64,000 bases of DNA from Marinilabiliales bacterium (GCA_002869365.1 PKTA01000178.1:18724-82723); one strand, 5' to 3'. Positions 25,129 through 34,763 are shown, counted from the stretch's first letter. The notes: generated by a model not told the origin, from the letters alone. Translations and numbers: made by a program.

Positions 25129-26223
25129 ATGAAGAAACCACAACTTGTTTGGGATATAAAGCCCGTAAGTTATATTTTAGGAAGAGATGCGCTAAGGTTA
25201 TCTAGGAAGAGGTTAGAGGAATTTAATAAGCGCATAGTTCTGGTGGATGAAAATACTTTACAATTTTGTTTGCCGGTTTTTGAAGAACAAATGGAAAACC
25301 TTCGTATAGATGGAGTTATAAGTATTAATACAAATGTAAATAACAAAAGTATCGATCAAACAATTCATGTTTGGAATGAGTTGGCAAAACTAGGTGCTGA
25401 ACGCGATACATTATTGATAAATTTGGGAGGTGGTGTTGTTACCGACCTTGGCGGTTTCGCAGCAGCAACTTTTAAACGTGGAATCAGTTTCGTTAATTTT
25501 CCTACATCATTGCTGGGCATGGTAGATGCAGCCATTGGTGGAAAAACAGGCCTCGATTTTGGTGGATTAAAAAACCAGATAGGATTATTTACAAACCCTA
25601 TTTGTGTAGTTATCGATCCCATATTTTTGAAAACCCTCGATCAAAAGCAGTTGCTTTCTGGTTATGCCGAACTGCTTAAATGTGGATTGATAATGGATAT
25701 TGATCTTTGGGATAGTCTTGAAAGTCAAAGATACGACAAAGTGGAAGAATGGGATAGCCTCATAGTTCAATCGGCGAGAAATAAAGTCGACATTGTAAGA
25801 CATGATACTTTTGAAAAGGGACTTCGAAAAATTCTTAACTTTGGTCATACCGTTGGGCATGCAATTGAAAGTTATTTGTTAAATAAAGGTCTAGATATTA
25901 CCCATGGAGAGGCTGTGGCTGCAGGCATGATTTGCGAAACCTATATCTCTTCGAAATTATATGAGTTTGAGTGTAAAAGAATAAAAGAAATTATCACAAC
26001 CATCGACCATAATTTCCCAAGATTTAACCTGAAAAAAGATGACATTCCGGCATTGATGGAATTTTTAAAGCACGACAAAAAAAATAAGGGAGGTCAGTAT
26101 CGTTTCAGCCTTTTAAGGCGACTTGGTAAAGCAGTTCATGATATTGAAGTTGAAGATGATTTGATACGCGAAAGCATTGAATTTTACATCGACCATAAAG
26201 ATTGTGAATGTGAAGAAGATTAG
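25129..26223 (+). CDS. aroB: 3-dehydroquinate synthase
   Basis: The 364-residue shikimate-pathway enzyme converts DAHP to 3-dehydroquinate with bound NAD and zinc. Signatures include the GGGVVTDLGGFAAATFKRGI nucleotide loop, PTSLLGMVDAAIGGKTG, and zinc ligands around Glu (GYAELLKCGLI), His (NFGHTVGHAIE) and His (THGEAVAAGM). The stop overlaps the downstream aroA start by 14 bases, so the two are translationally coupled. The upstream 164-base gap shows only a near-match -7 (CACTTTTG). Confidence 0.95.
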   Translation: MKKPQLVWDIKPVSYILGRDALRLSRKRLEEFNKRIVLVDENTLQFCLPVFEEQMENLRIDGVISINTNVNNKSIDQTIHVWNELAKLGAERDTLLINLGGGVVTDLGGFAAATFKRGISFVNFPTSLLGMVDAAIGGKTGLDFGGLKNQIGLFTNPICVVIDPIFLKTLDQKQLLSGYAELLKCGLIMDIDLWDSLESQRYDKVEEWDSLIVQSARNKVDIVRHDTFEKGLRKILNFGHTVGHAIESYLLNKGLDITHGEAVAAGMICETYISSKLYEFECKRIKEIITTIDHNFPRFNLKKDDIPALMEFLKHDKKNKGGQYRFSLLRRLGKAVHDIEVEDDLIRESIEFYIDHKDCECEED

Positions 26224-27454
26224 TCTTAAATCTGATCAAAAAAAAATTTCTGGTTCTGTAACACTTTCCGGATCTAAAAGTATCAGCAACAGGGTACTTA
26301 TCATGACGGCATTTACTAGAAAAACACCACTAATATCAGGTTTGTCAAATTCTGATGATACTGTGCGTCTTCAAATGTATTTAAACAGAATAGAAACCTG
26401 TCGTAATTAAGGTATACCCCTGATTATTGATGCTAATAACGCCGGTACCGTTTTAAGATTTTTAACAGCATTTCTCGCTTTTGGTGATGGTAAATGGCTT
26501 TTAACAGGAAATGAACGCATGCAAAAAAGACCTGTTTCTGAACTTGTTACGGCGTTGCAGGATTTGGGAGCAAAAATTTCCTATGCAAATAATGAGGGCT
26601 TTCCTCCTTTAAATATTACCTCTTCACGATTTAGTGGTGGTGAAGTATATATCGATGCTGCAAAGTCGAGCCAGTTTGTTAGCGCACTTATGATGATTGC
26701 TCCCGTATTAAAAAAAGGATTGATTATTAAACTTAATAAGAAAATTGTTTCGGAGCCGTATATTAAAATGACCGCCAGTTTGATGCGATTGTTTGGAATT
26801 GATGTGGACTTCTCAAATAATAAAATAATTATTCCACCTTCTGTTTATAATATTCCTGATTATACAGTTGAATCCGACTGGAGTTCAGCGTCGTATTGGT
26901 ATGAGGTAGTGGCTTTAAATGATGCATCCGAAATTAAAATATCGAATTTGTTTGAAAATTCAATCCAGGGAGATGCAAGTGTTTGTGAGGTATTTAAAAG
27001 TTTAGGTGTAACAACAACTTTTCTGCCCAAAGGCGAAATAGTCATTAAAAAAACCTCAACAACTGTTAAAGAATTAAATTTCGATGCCACAGATTGTCCC
27101 GACTTGGTGCCATCTATAATGGCAAGTTGTTTTGGAAATGGTGTAAAATTGAATTTGACCGGATATTCACATTTAAAATATAAGGAATCCGACAGGCTGA
27201 ACTCAATGATTTCGGAATTATCAAAATTGGGTTGTAAACATTCATATAAGGGAAGAACATTAGTTCTTGAAGGTAAAATTGTTGAGAAAAGAGCCGATTT
27301 TACAACCTATGGTGATCATCGTATTGCAATGAGTTTGGCACCTTTATGCTCGAAAACCGACAGTATTTCTATAGATGATAAAGATGTGGTGCTTAAATCT
27401 TACCCTGATTTCTGGTCGGATATATTGAACCTTAATGTGTTAACAATTAGTTGA
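26210..27454 (+). pseudogene. aroA: 3-phosphoshikimate 1-carboxyvinyltransferase (EPSP synthase) interrupted by an in-frame TAA
   Basis: Translation from GTG 26210 gives VKKISLKS ... SGSVTLSGSKSISNRVLI, the normal EPSP-synthase start. Reading runs to a TAA at 26408-26410 and continues in the same frame with GIPLIIDANNAGTVLRFLTAF and GNERMQKRPV, then an intact C-terminal domain (DCPDLVPSIMAS, KESDRLNSM, YGDHRIAMS). The parts before and after align with the family without loss of frame, so the lesion is a single nonsense codon. Restart at ATG 26519 would give a protein missing the first ~100 residues, including the active-site Lys/Ser near SGSKSISNR. Either the strain lacks a functional enzyme, the stop is bypassed, or it is a sequencing error (one base change would restore a sense codon). 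Confidence 0.9.
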
Positions 27455-27483
27455 TTTTTTTAATAATAATCAATATGAATGTT

Positions 27484-27491
27484 TAATTTTG
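27484..27491 (+). promoter_or_regulatory. Candidate -7 element (TAATTTTG)
   Basis: An exact TAnnTTTG match 22 bases before the LutA-like gene ATG. The best TTG upstream is 30 bases away, so the -33 is unclear. Confidence 0.4.
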
Positions 27492-27513
27492 TATCAAGGC
27501 CAAAGAATTAAAA

Positions 27514-28242
27514 ATGGATATTAAAGAAGTAGATATATTTATACCTTGTTTTATTGATCAGTTCTATCCGGATACTGCTTTTAATATGATAAAACTGCTT
27601 GAAGCAGCAGGACTGAAAGTTAATTATAATTCAAGTCAAACCTGTTGTGGTCAGATGGCTTTTAACGGAGGTTTTTGGGATGACGCTAAAAAACTTGGTG
27701 AAAAATTTATTACCGATTTTAATAATCATCGTCCAATAGTTGGTCCAACTGCCAGTTGTATTGGATATGTGAAAAATAATTATGGTAAACTGTTTCATAA
27801 TACTGCCTATCATATTGAATTTAAGCAACTTCAGAAAAATATTTATGAAATAAGCGACTTTCTTGTAAATGTTATAAAAGTCACTGATTTTGGTTCTGTA
27901 TTCGAACATAAGGTTACATATCATGACTCATGTGCTGCTCTTAGAGAGTATCACTTGAAGAATGAGCCCAGAGAATTGTTGAAAAAAGTTAAGGGACTGG
28001 AGTTGATAGAAATGAAAGATACTGATGTTTGCTGTGGTTTTGGTGGAACATTTGCAGTTAAGTATGAACCCATATCAACTGCAATGGCTGAGCAGAAAGT
28101 GAATAATGCTTTGGAAACCGGAGCCGAATTTATAGTATCAACTGATTCATCATGCCTCATGCATCAAAACGCATACATCAAAAAGCATAAATTGCCAATA
28201 AAAGTTATCCATCTTGTTGATGTGCTTGCTGCCGGAATTTAG
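27514..28242 (+). CDS. (Fe-S)-binding oxidoreductase subunit, LutA/YkgE-like
   Basis: The 242-residue protein contains two CCG-type domains: TCCGQMAFNGGF near residue 45 and VCCGFGGTFAVK near residue 170, with an SCAALREY-type segment before the second. The family includes the LutA subunit of lactate oxidation and the heterodisulfide-reductase-like subunits; the cysteines probably bind an iron-sulfur cluster. The usual partners LutB and LutC are not adjacent, so it either works with unlinked subunits or has a different role. Its end converges with the minus-strand gene at 28250, with only seven bases between. Confidence 0.8.
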   Translation: MDIKEVDIFIPCFIDQFYPDTAFNMIKLLEAAGLKVNYNSSQTCCGQMAFNGGFWDDAKKLGEKFITDFNNHRPIVGPTASCIGYVKNNYGKLFHNTAYHIEFKQLQKNIYEISDFLVNVIKVTDFGSVFEHKVTYHDSCAALREYHLKNEPRELLKKVKGLELIEMKDTDVCCGFGGTFAVKYEPISTAMAEQKVNNALETGAEFIVSTDSSCLMHQNAYIKKHKLPIKVIHLVDVLAAGI

Positions 28243-28249
28243 AAGATCT

Positions 28250-30370
28250 CTATAAATCTGCTTTTAACTGAAACTTAATCTCCGATTTGTGGTTACCATC
28301 AATTTTATCAGCCGACGATCCTATGCTGTTTTTATTGTCGAAAACTATCCTCGAAAATCTAAACCAAAAACTTAAATGTCGGTTTAATTTGTATTTAACG
28401 TTAAAGTAAAACCGTTGGCCTTTGTCGTAATATGCCGGGATACTAAAGCCATATAATACATCATTTTCATAAGCATAAATCCTGCTGTCCCATCCATCGG
28501 TTGAAAAAATTGCAAACCGTAAATTCGCGCTCAAAGGAAAATTGTTTGGCCTGTAAATAATATCCTGATAAAGTAAATACCCTCTCTCATTTTTATCAAC
28601 TTTGCTGAAACTAACTGTTTCAAATCTACTTTTTAATATTATAAATTCAATAGGTGAGTAAGTTAAATTAATTCGTAGGGAGTACTTTTTTGTATTTGCC
28701 TGCTGTGGCAGAAATTTATATTCTTCTTTATTATTTTCCGATTTGAATTCGGATTTCATTCTGAAATATAGCCCAAAATTATTAAGAGGGTTATAATTAA
28801 TTTGAAGTAGATATTCAGCACCCATAGAAGGATAGGAAACCCCATATTTTAACCATGGGAATTTAAAAAAGTCGGCATAAGCATCGATGCTGATATTTTT
28901 TATGGGTAACAATTTTATACCCATATAAAAAGCCCTTTCGTTTCGGCCATTGCTGCTTTCACTAATTGGGCTGTTAAAAAAGTTGTAATAATTTTTTGAA
29001 TAATTTCTGTAAAGCAAACTTAATATTACCCTATTGCCAATGAATAGATTATTGCCAATTATTCCCGCCAAAGCACTATTTTCATTGGCTGATAATTCGC
29101 CAAAGAACCTCATATTTTTTAGGTTAAAAGTAAAATCGAGGCCCATATTTAAATTGTTGTTTCCAACAAAATAATATTGTTTATAAACCTCACTTGGTGC
29201 TTCAAATTTCAAATCAAATGTATTGCTGATGATGCTATAACCCAAACTGAATTTATTAGCCTTATAAGAAATATTTCCTCCTACAGATCTTATATTCATT
29301 ACTTTCTTGTCGAGTAACTCGTTAATTGTTCGATGGTTACCGCTTTCTTGTATGCCACTAATCTCTTTATTTTCCAGTGAGTCGATGAAAGTGATATTTG
29401 CATCTATATTATTTGTAGAGTAGAATGCCGTAAATTCAATTCTTTTTATCCCAAGGCTTATGGCCGCTCCACGCATAAATCTGTTTTCGTTAACCGAACT
29501 GTTTTTTACCAAACCTCTTCCATATTTTTTAAGCATGGTAGCATCGGAAGACTTTCCGAAACTAAGCCCTGACCAAAGTGTTAAGCCCTGACCGAACTCC
29601 AGATGATAATCACCCACAATTATTTTTTTAATTATGCCAATATCAGCAACATAAAAATAGGCCGATGAGAAATCGAATAAACTTACTTTTTCGCCAACGA
29701 GTGATTTTATACTATCGTTTAATCCGGAACTTCCCAGAAGTTCGCCTGCATCTTTTTCAAGGGTAAAGCCAAGACCAACTTTTTTATCAAAATCAAAGGA
29801 ATAGCGGCTATAGTATTTTTGTGGATTCCCCATATAAACGCTTCCCTTATACTCTAAGGCAGAGTCGTTGGGTAAGCTGTAAGCCTCCGCTTGTTCAATA
29901 ATTTGCGAATAGCGGCTTATTAGTTGATGCCTTCCATATTTGAAAACGTCCTTAAATTTATATTTGGTTTTCTTCTTTTTGGAAGAGAAACTAATAAATG
30001 GAAGTAATCTTTCAACCTCTGATTTACTAAAACCATCTATGGCCAATAATTCTGCCTTGCTTCTCAAAGATCCGTAACTACTAAGGTAAGCTTGAATGTT
30101 ATTATACTGAATTTCATTTATAAGAAGTAGTTCAACCAGTTTATGACAATTTTCTCCATTTATGGAAATGGGGTTTTTATTGTAATACGCATAGTCGTCC
30201 AACAGGTCAGAGAAGTCTAATGAAATATCTTTTGAAGCAGATATGTTTTCCAACTGATTGCTAATAAATTCGTTGTTGATAAGTAAAGATGTGTCTGCTT
30301 CTTGAGCATTTGGTCTCAAATAGGCAAAAAGGCAGAGTATTATAAATATTGATTTAACCGATGATTTCAT
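28250..30370 (-). CDS. Helix-hairpin-helix/outer-membrane barrel hybrid protein
   Basis: After a signal peptide (ending RPNAQ), residues about 40-135 form helix-hairpin-helix-like repeats (NKNPISINGENCHKLVELLLI; SYGSLRSKAELLAIDGFSKSE). The remaining 570 residues alternate as in a large outer-membrane beta-barrel. This combination is recurrent in Bacteroidota and annotated only as helix-hairpin-helix domain protein. Being secreted, the HhH part may face the periplasm, so a nucleic-acid role such as DNA uptake is only a speculation. It is four bases downstream of the next gene and probably in one operon with it. Confidence 0.75.
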   Translation of the reverse strand: MKSSVKSIFIILCLFAYLRPNAQEADTSLLINNEFISNQLENISASKDISLDFSDLLDDYAYYNKNPISINGENCHKLVELLLINEIQYNNIQAYLSSYGSLRSKAELLAIDGFSKSEVERLLPFISFSSKKKKTKYKFKDVFKYGRHQLISRYSQIIEQAEAYSLPNDSALEYKGSVYMGNPQKYYSRYSFDFDKKVGLGFTLEKDAGELLGSSGLNDSIKSLVGEKVSLFDFSSAYFYVADIGIIKKIIVGDYHLEFGQGLTLWSGLSFGKSSDATMLKKYGRGLVKNSSVNENRFMRGAAISLGIKRIEFTAFYSTNNIDANITFIDSLENKEISGIQESGNHRTINELLDKKVMNIRSVGGNISYKANKFSLGYSIISNTFDLKFEAPSEVYKQYYFVGNNNLNMGLDFTFNLKNMRFFGELSANENSALAGIIGNNLFIGNRVILSLLYRNYSKNYYNFFNSPISESSNGRNERAFYMGIKLLPIKNISIDAYADFFKFPWLKYGVSYPSMGAEYLLQINYNPLNNFGLYFRMKSEFKSENNKEEYKFLPQQANTKKYSLRINLTYSPIEFIILKSRFETVSFSKVDKNERGYLLYQDIIYRPNNFPLSANLRFAIFSTDGWDSRIYAYENDVLYGFSIPAYYDKGQRFYFNVKYKLNRHLSFWFRFSRIVFDNKNSIGSSADKIDGNHKSEIKFQLKADL

Positions 30371-30374
30371 GATG

Positions 30375-31214
30375 TCAGAAATTAAATATCAGTCCCATTT
30401 GAGGCGAAAAACCTAATGATTCATGCATACATGCTGCCATATCAACTTTGAGGTGTTTTAGGTTAAATCCAAAACCAAATGAAAATATTTCATATCTGCT
30501 GGCAATACCACCTCTGATAAAAAACTTTGACTTGATAGCGTATTCCAAGCCGCATCTGAATAGTATGGGGTTTAGGTATGAATTTTTCTCCACTTCAGTT
30601 GTGATAATTAAATTATCGTTCATACTATAAGCCAGGCCAAAGCGCAATATGGCAGGTAATTTTTCATTATAGGTATCTGTAAGTTTAACCCTTATGGGAT
30701 TGAAGACATATATTCCAATACAAAGGTTATCAACTATATCCGACTGTAGTCCGATTTCGAAACTTACATTATTCTTTTTGCCATAATCTTCTCCAAGTTT
30801 TACAGAAAAATAGTCAAGTTGAATGCCTATGCTTATAATTTTTCCAAATTTTCTGGCATAAGCCAAGCCTATTTTTTGCTCTCTATAGGCTTTATAGCCA
30901 TAATGATTATAACTAAAACCGAGGACTCCTATTTTAAACGGAGCAATAAATGCCGCGCTTTTATAGGAGGTTTCTTTTAAAGTAAAACGATTTTCGTAGT
31001 TTATTCCAAAGGAATATTTATCAATTGAACTTATGGCTGCCTGATTATTCTGTATTCCCCAAAATCCTTTAAGAGCCGCCGAGCATCTGCCCATTCCTGC
31101 CGATCGACTTCCAATCGGAAAAATATCTCCCGAAGCAAATGATTTGTTGGTAAGAAGAAATAATAGGGAGATTAATATTATTTTGTTAACCAAATTATAA
31201 AAACCGGGTTTCAT
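30375..31214 (-). CDS. PorV/PorQ-like outer-membrane protein, unknown function
   Basis: The 279-residue protein has a signal peptide (ending NKSFAS). It then shows a motif typical of small FadL-like Bacteroidota outer-membrane barrels (GSRSAGMGRCSAALKGFWGIQNNQA), followed by alternating beta strands ending in an aromatic residue (GLIFNF). It may be a lipid- or cargo-binding barrel. It is not the T9SS PorV itself, as far as I can tell. It is followed after four bases by the HhH-barrel gene on the same strand and probably co-transcribed. Confidence 0.7.
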   Translation of the reverse strand: MKPGFYNLVNKIILISLLFLLTNKSFASGDIFPIGSRSAGMGRCSAALKGFWGIQNNQAAISSIDKYSFGINYENRFTLKETSYKSAAFIAPFKIGVLGFSYNHYGYKAYREQKIGLAYARKFGKIISIGIQLDYFSVKLGEDYGKKNNVSFEIGLQSDIVDNLCIGIYVFNPIRVKLTDTYNEKLPAILRFGLAYSMNDNLIITTEVEKNSYLNPILFRCGLEYAIKSKFFIRGGIASRYEIFSFGFGFNLKHLKVDMAACMHESLGFSPQMGLIFNF

Positions 31215-31319
31215 AGGTAAGTAGAGTTATTTTATATTAATTTTAGACTTTAAAAGTAATACTATGTTTAATGTTTTGCAAATAATTATGGCAAAACTTT
31301 TTTAATTTCTTATAATATT

Positions 31320-31973
31320 ATGAATTCATTACCATTGGAATTTTTGAATGATTTAGTTGTAAATAATGATAGAGATTGGTTTAGCGCCAATAAACCTATA
31401 TATGAAAAAGCAAGGAAAATAGTTGAAGATTTTGTACAAAGTTTGATATTGGAATTATCGGTTTTTGATAAAAGTTTACAAGGATTGGAGGCAAAAAAAA
31501 CCATGTTCCGAATTTATAGAGATGTTAGGTTTTCTAAAAATAAACTTCCTTACAAAACAAATATGGGGTCTTATATTTCACCGGGAGGAAAGAAATCGGA
31601 AAAGGCTTCATATTATTTACATTTGGAACCCGGTTCTTCTTTTTTGGCTGGAGGATCTTACAGGCCTTCGTCGGATAACCTGAAAAAAATCAGGCAGGAA
31701 ATTTTGTACAATACGCAGGAATATAAAGATTTACTCAATTCAAAACTTATAAAGAAGTACTTTGATGAGGTACGAGGTGACAAGTTAAAACGACCACCAG
31801 TTGGTTTTCCGTCTGATTTCGAGGATATTGAACTTTTAAAGAACAAAGATTTTATAATGGTTCATGAAATTTCTGATGATATAGTTTTATCGGATGACTT
31901 TCTAATGTATGCCACTAAAGTCTTCAAGGCTCTAAAGCCATTTAATGATTTTTTAAACCGAAGTATAGCTTAG
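31320..31973 (+). CDS. DUF2461 family protein
   Basis: The 217-residue protein matches the DUF2461 pattern: NDRDWFSANKPIYEKAR near the N-terminus, RIYRDVRFSKNKLPYKTNMG in the middle and YYLHLEPGSSFLAGG. The family is common in Bacteroidota, cytosolic and of unknown biochemical function. It is divergent from the PorV-like gene and convergent with the DUF3298-type gene, so it is a single-gene unit. The minus-strand frames across it are shadows. Confidence 0.85.
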   Translation: MNSLPLEFLNDLVVNNDRDWFSANKPIYEKARKIVEDFVQSLILELSVFDKSLQGLEAKKTMFRIYRDVRFSKNKLPYKTNMGSYISPGGKKSEKASYYLHLEPGSSFLAGGSYRPSSDNLKKIRQEILYNTQEYKDLLNSKLIKKYFDEVRGDKLKRPPVGFPSDFEDIELLKNKDFIMVHEISDDIVLSDDFLMYATKVFKALKPFNDFLNRSIA

Positions 31974-31974
31974 G

Positions 31975-33108
31975 TTATTGGTGTTTACTTAATTTATAAA
32001 TGGGGCTACCAACTTTAATTAAATTTTCGAGTTTTTCATAATTTAAAAGTATGGTAGTAGCACCACGTGAATAGGGTGCAATTTCATAACTATTATAAAC
32101 AAAGCCAACTCCTTCACCACTTATAAAAAGGTTTTTATTTGGTTTAACTGTTTCCACAAAAAAACCTGCTTCCTTGAGACTAACTTCCTCAGGAATTTTA
32201 TAATTATGTCTTAATTGTTTTGTTAGTAAAACCGATAAAAGCGAATCCGAAGCATTGTCGAATACATCTTCATAAGATAGTTTTGTTCCCTTATCAAGAT
32301 TTATAATATCGTATGACAGATTACTCATTCCATGCGAACCTCCGGCATAAGCATATCGTAAATATTCGATGCATAATAAATAATTTGAGTTAAAAATAAT
32401 CGACATATTTACTTGTTTCTCATAATTGAAATTATTTTTGGGCGACGATTGGGAACGGTTTTTTGCTTGCTCTAAATAGTTTGTAAAATATTCAGTTTCA
32501 AAATCTTCAAGCATTTGCTGAGGCTCTCTTAAAACAAAACCTTTGCCAAAATAACTATCCAATATTATATTATCCACCGAATCGATAATATCTGGTTGGA
32601 AATATTCACTAGAAGGGAATATTAAAGCTAATTCAATTCTAGCCGTGGGGGAGTCTTTCTCTTTTTTATCGAGAGGCGTTTCCGAACTCAAATAGTATAC
32701 CTCAAAGGGAAGGCTCCCGTTTGGGTAATACTCTTTCATATTAAAGTTTAAAGCTTTACTGTCGTTATGATTCCATTCGCCATCATATTGCCCGTCTCTT
32801 ATCAAACCTTTAAATGTAAAATCTTTACTTCCAAACTCTCTTAAAAGTACACTGTCGTTATTTTCTGCTATGCCAACCAATTCAACGGTTTTTCCATAAT
32901 ACATATCATTTTCACCTTCAAGATAATAGTAAACATAATTACCGCTTACGTTATCGAACAATCTAACTAGGTTTGCAGTAACATTAATATTGTCACCTAT
33001 TTTACCTTCAAGTCGCTTATAATATTTGTCGGATCCATTTTGGTTCTGTCCAAATATATTAATACTGATAATAAGAAGTGTTATAATTGATAATTGCCTG
33101 AATAACAT
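31975..33108 (-). CDS. Secreted RsiV/DUF3298-like protein
   Basis: The 377-residue protein has a signal peptide (residues 1-20, ending NIFGQ). Its C-terminal half resembles the RsiV/DUF3298 fold: YAGGSHGMSNLSYDIINLDKGTKLSYEDVF, then FNVYEIAPYSRG-type strands (VYNSYEIAPYSRG). RsiV-like domains in other bacteria bind lysozyme and control sigma factors; here no sigma-binding segment or membrane helix is visible, so periplasmic binding is the more cautious reading. It is divergent from the EamA transporter gene. Confidence 0.7.
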   Translation of the reverse strand: MLFRQLSIITLLIISINIFGQNQNGSDKYYKRLEGKIGDNINVTANLVRLFDNVSGNYVYYYLEGENDMYYGKTVELVGIAENNDSVLLREFGSKDFTFKGLIRDGQYDGEWNHNDSKALNFNMKEYYPNGSLPFEVYYLSSETPLDKKEKDSPTARIELALIFPSSEYFQPDIIDSVDNIILDSYFGKGFVLREPQQMLEDFETEYFTNYLEQAKNRSQSSPKNNFNYEKQVNMSIIFNSNYLLCIEYLRYAYAGGSHGMSNLSYDIINLDKGTKLSYEDVFDNASDSLLSVLLTKQLRHNYKIPEEVSLKEAGFFVETVKPNKNLFISGEGVGFVYNSYEIAPYSRGATTILLNYEKLENLIKVGSPIYKLSKHQ

Positions 33109-33145
33109 ATGTTTGTATTAGAAGTATGCCTATAATATTTCGATA

Positions 33146-33153
33146 CAAAAATA
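33146..33153 (-). promoter_or_regulatory. Candidate -7 element for the DUF3298-like gene
   Basis: The minus strand reads TATTTTTG, an exact TAnnTTTG match 38 bases before the start codon. No clear -33 element is seen. Confidence 0.4.
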
Positions 33154-33218
33154 AGTAATAAACACGACATATTATGTTAATATCCAATTTTAAAATATAA
33201 ATCTTAAGTTTAAGTTTT

Positions 33219-33226
33219 TACTTTTG
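33219..33226 (+). promoter_or_regulatory. Candidate -7 element (TACTTTTG) for the EamA operon
   Basis: An exact TAnnTTTG match 20 bases before the ATG of the EamA transporter. Transcription would begin within about 15 bases of the start codon. Confidence 0.5.
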
Positions 33227-33245
33227 CAGGGCCAAATAATCGATC

Positions 33246-34109
33246 ATGATTTTTTTATCGATAACAATTTTAACATCTGTTTTAATAATTATATCCTTTA
33301 AGGTTTTTAACATCCTTGATGTTAGTGTAAATCAGGCAATTACCTTTAATTATTTATTTGGATTTATCTATGGTTTGGTGTTTCGGGAGGATAATCACTC
33401 CATGAATCAGGTAATTGATAGCGATTGGTTAATACCCTCAATATTTATTGGTTTCGTATTTATTCTTGGCTTTTTCCTTTTCTCTAAATCTGCTGTTAAG
33501 GCAGGTGTTTCAATAACCGCAGTTTCTGCAAAAATGTCGGTTATTATACCGGTAATGGCGGGATTTCTATTATTTGGTGATTCAATAAGTACGTTGAAAG
33601 TTGCAGGTATTGGTTTGGCTTTGCTATCGTTTTACTTCATTTTCAAAAAAGGAGAAAATGAAAGGATTAATTATAAATATATTATTTTGCCATTATCCTT
33701 ATTACTGGTATCGGGACTAAATGACTCTTTAGTAAAATATATGGAGCATAATTATTTGACAGATAATATTTTATTGTTTCTAACATTTGTATTTCTATCG
33801 GCATTTATTTTTGGACTTGTTTTTAGTTTGTCAAATTCAAAAAGCAGGCAGAATTTGATTTCATATAAAGGAGTATTGGGAGGGTTTTTGCTGGGAACTT
33901 TCAATTTTTGGAATGCATGGGCATTTATTAGGAGTATGAATATTTTTGAGTCGAGCATGCTTTTCCCAACAGTTAATGTAAGTGTGGTATCCATATCGGC
34001 ATTTGCAGGGTTATTATTTTTCAAAGAAAAATTAAAACTTATAAACTGGATAGGAATATTCATGGCTGTTATTGCAATATTATTAATAAGTTTGGAAAAT
34101 GGAAACTGA
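33246..34109 (+). CDS. EamA/DMT-superfamily transporter
   Basis: The 287-residue protein has about ten membrane helices arranged as two five-helix halves, as in the drug/metabolite transporter family. The C-terminal half ends in the typical VNVSVVSISAFAGLLFFKEKL and NWIGIFMAVIAILLISL block. It is an inner-membrane exporter or importer; the substrate is unknown. Its last 11 bases overlap the next gene, which shows translational coupling. A -7 element lies 20 bases before its start. Confidence 0.85.
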   Translation: MIFLSITILTSVLIIISFKVFNILDVSVNQAITFNYLFGFIYGLVFREDNHSMNQVIDSDWLIPSIFIGFVFILGFFLFSKSAVKAGVSITAVSAKMSVIIPVMAGFLLFGDSISTLKVAGIGLALLSFYFIFKKGENERINYKYIILPLSLLLVSGLNDSLVKYMEHNYLTDNILLFLTFVFLSAFIFGLVFSLSNSKSRQNLISYKGVLGGFLLGTFNFWNAWAFIRSMNIFESSMLFPTVNVSVVSISAFAGLLFFKEKLKLINWIGIFMAVIAILLISLENGN

Positions 34110-34701
34110 TAGTTACAAGACCATAGTTTCGCCTTCAACAGGCTTATATAAAGAAAAGGGGAGTAAGTTTATTGCTATTAGCAAACATATTGAATCGGAG
34201 GACGATTTTAAAGAGTTTATGGCTGAAGTCAAAAAGGAGTATTACGATGCCCGTCATCATTGCTATGCTTGGCGCTTAGGTCCCGATGATGAATTGTTTA
34301 GGAGTAATGACGATGGAGAACCTTCTGGCTCGGCAGGAAAACCTATTCTTAATCAAATACTGTCGAAGGAACTTTTTTATACAGCAATTATCGTAGTTAG
34401 ATATTTTGGTGGTACTAAATTGGGAGTTAGTGGATTGATAAGGGCTTACAAAACTTCCAGCCAAGAAGTTATCGAAAATTCAAAAATTAAGAAAAAATAT
34501 ATTTACAATACTATTGAATTGAAATTTAAATACCCGCGTTTAAATGATATGATGCGGATAATAAAGGAGGAAAATTTAAAGATTAGTAAACAAGATTTTC
34601 AGATTGAATGTTTATTAAGAATTGATGTTAAGAGAAACGATGTAAAATATGTCATAACTAAATTTAGTGTTTTTCATGATATATCATTAATTGTGCTGTA
34701 A
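34099..34701 (+). CDS. IMPACT/YigZ family protein
   Basis: The 200-residue protein contains the N-terminal UPF0029/IMPACT domain (GSKFIAISKHIESEDDF, YYDARHHCYAWRLG, DDGEPSGSAGKPIL, VVRYFGGTKLGVSGLIRAY) and a short C-terminal domain. The family is conserved in all kingdoms and in eukaryotes modulates GCN2; the bacterial role is not settled. It overlaps the EamA gene by 11 bases. Confidence 0.88.
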   Translation: METDSYKTIVSPSTGLYKEKGSKFIAISKHIESEDDFKEFMAEVKKEYYDARHHCYAWRLGPDDELFRSNDDGEPSGSAGKPILNQILSKELFYTAIIVVRYFGGTKLGVSGLIRAYKTSSQEVIENSKIKKKYIYNTIELKFKYPRLNDMMRIIKEENLKISKQDFQIECLLRIDVKRNDVKYVITKFSVFHDISLIVL

Positions 34702-34763
34702 AACAGCATTTTAAATTTTATTCCCCTAAATCCCATTTAATTAAAAAAAACTTAAAAGTCAAC

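Noticed and set aside
26177-26519. Frameshift in aroA
   Set aside because: Both halves lie in the same frame; the break is a single TAA, so it is a nonsense codon.
33752-34138. 128-codon minus-strand frame opposite the EamA gene
   Set aside because: Shadow of a hydrophobic plus-strand gene; no start context or known domain.
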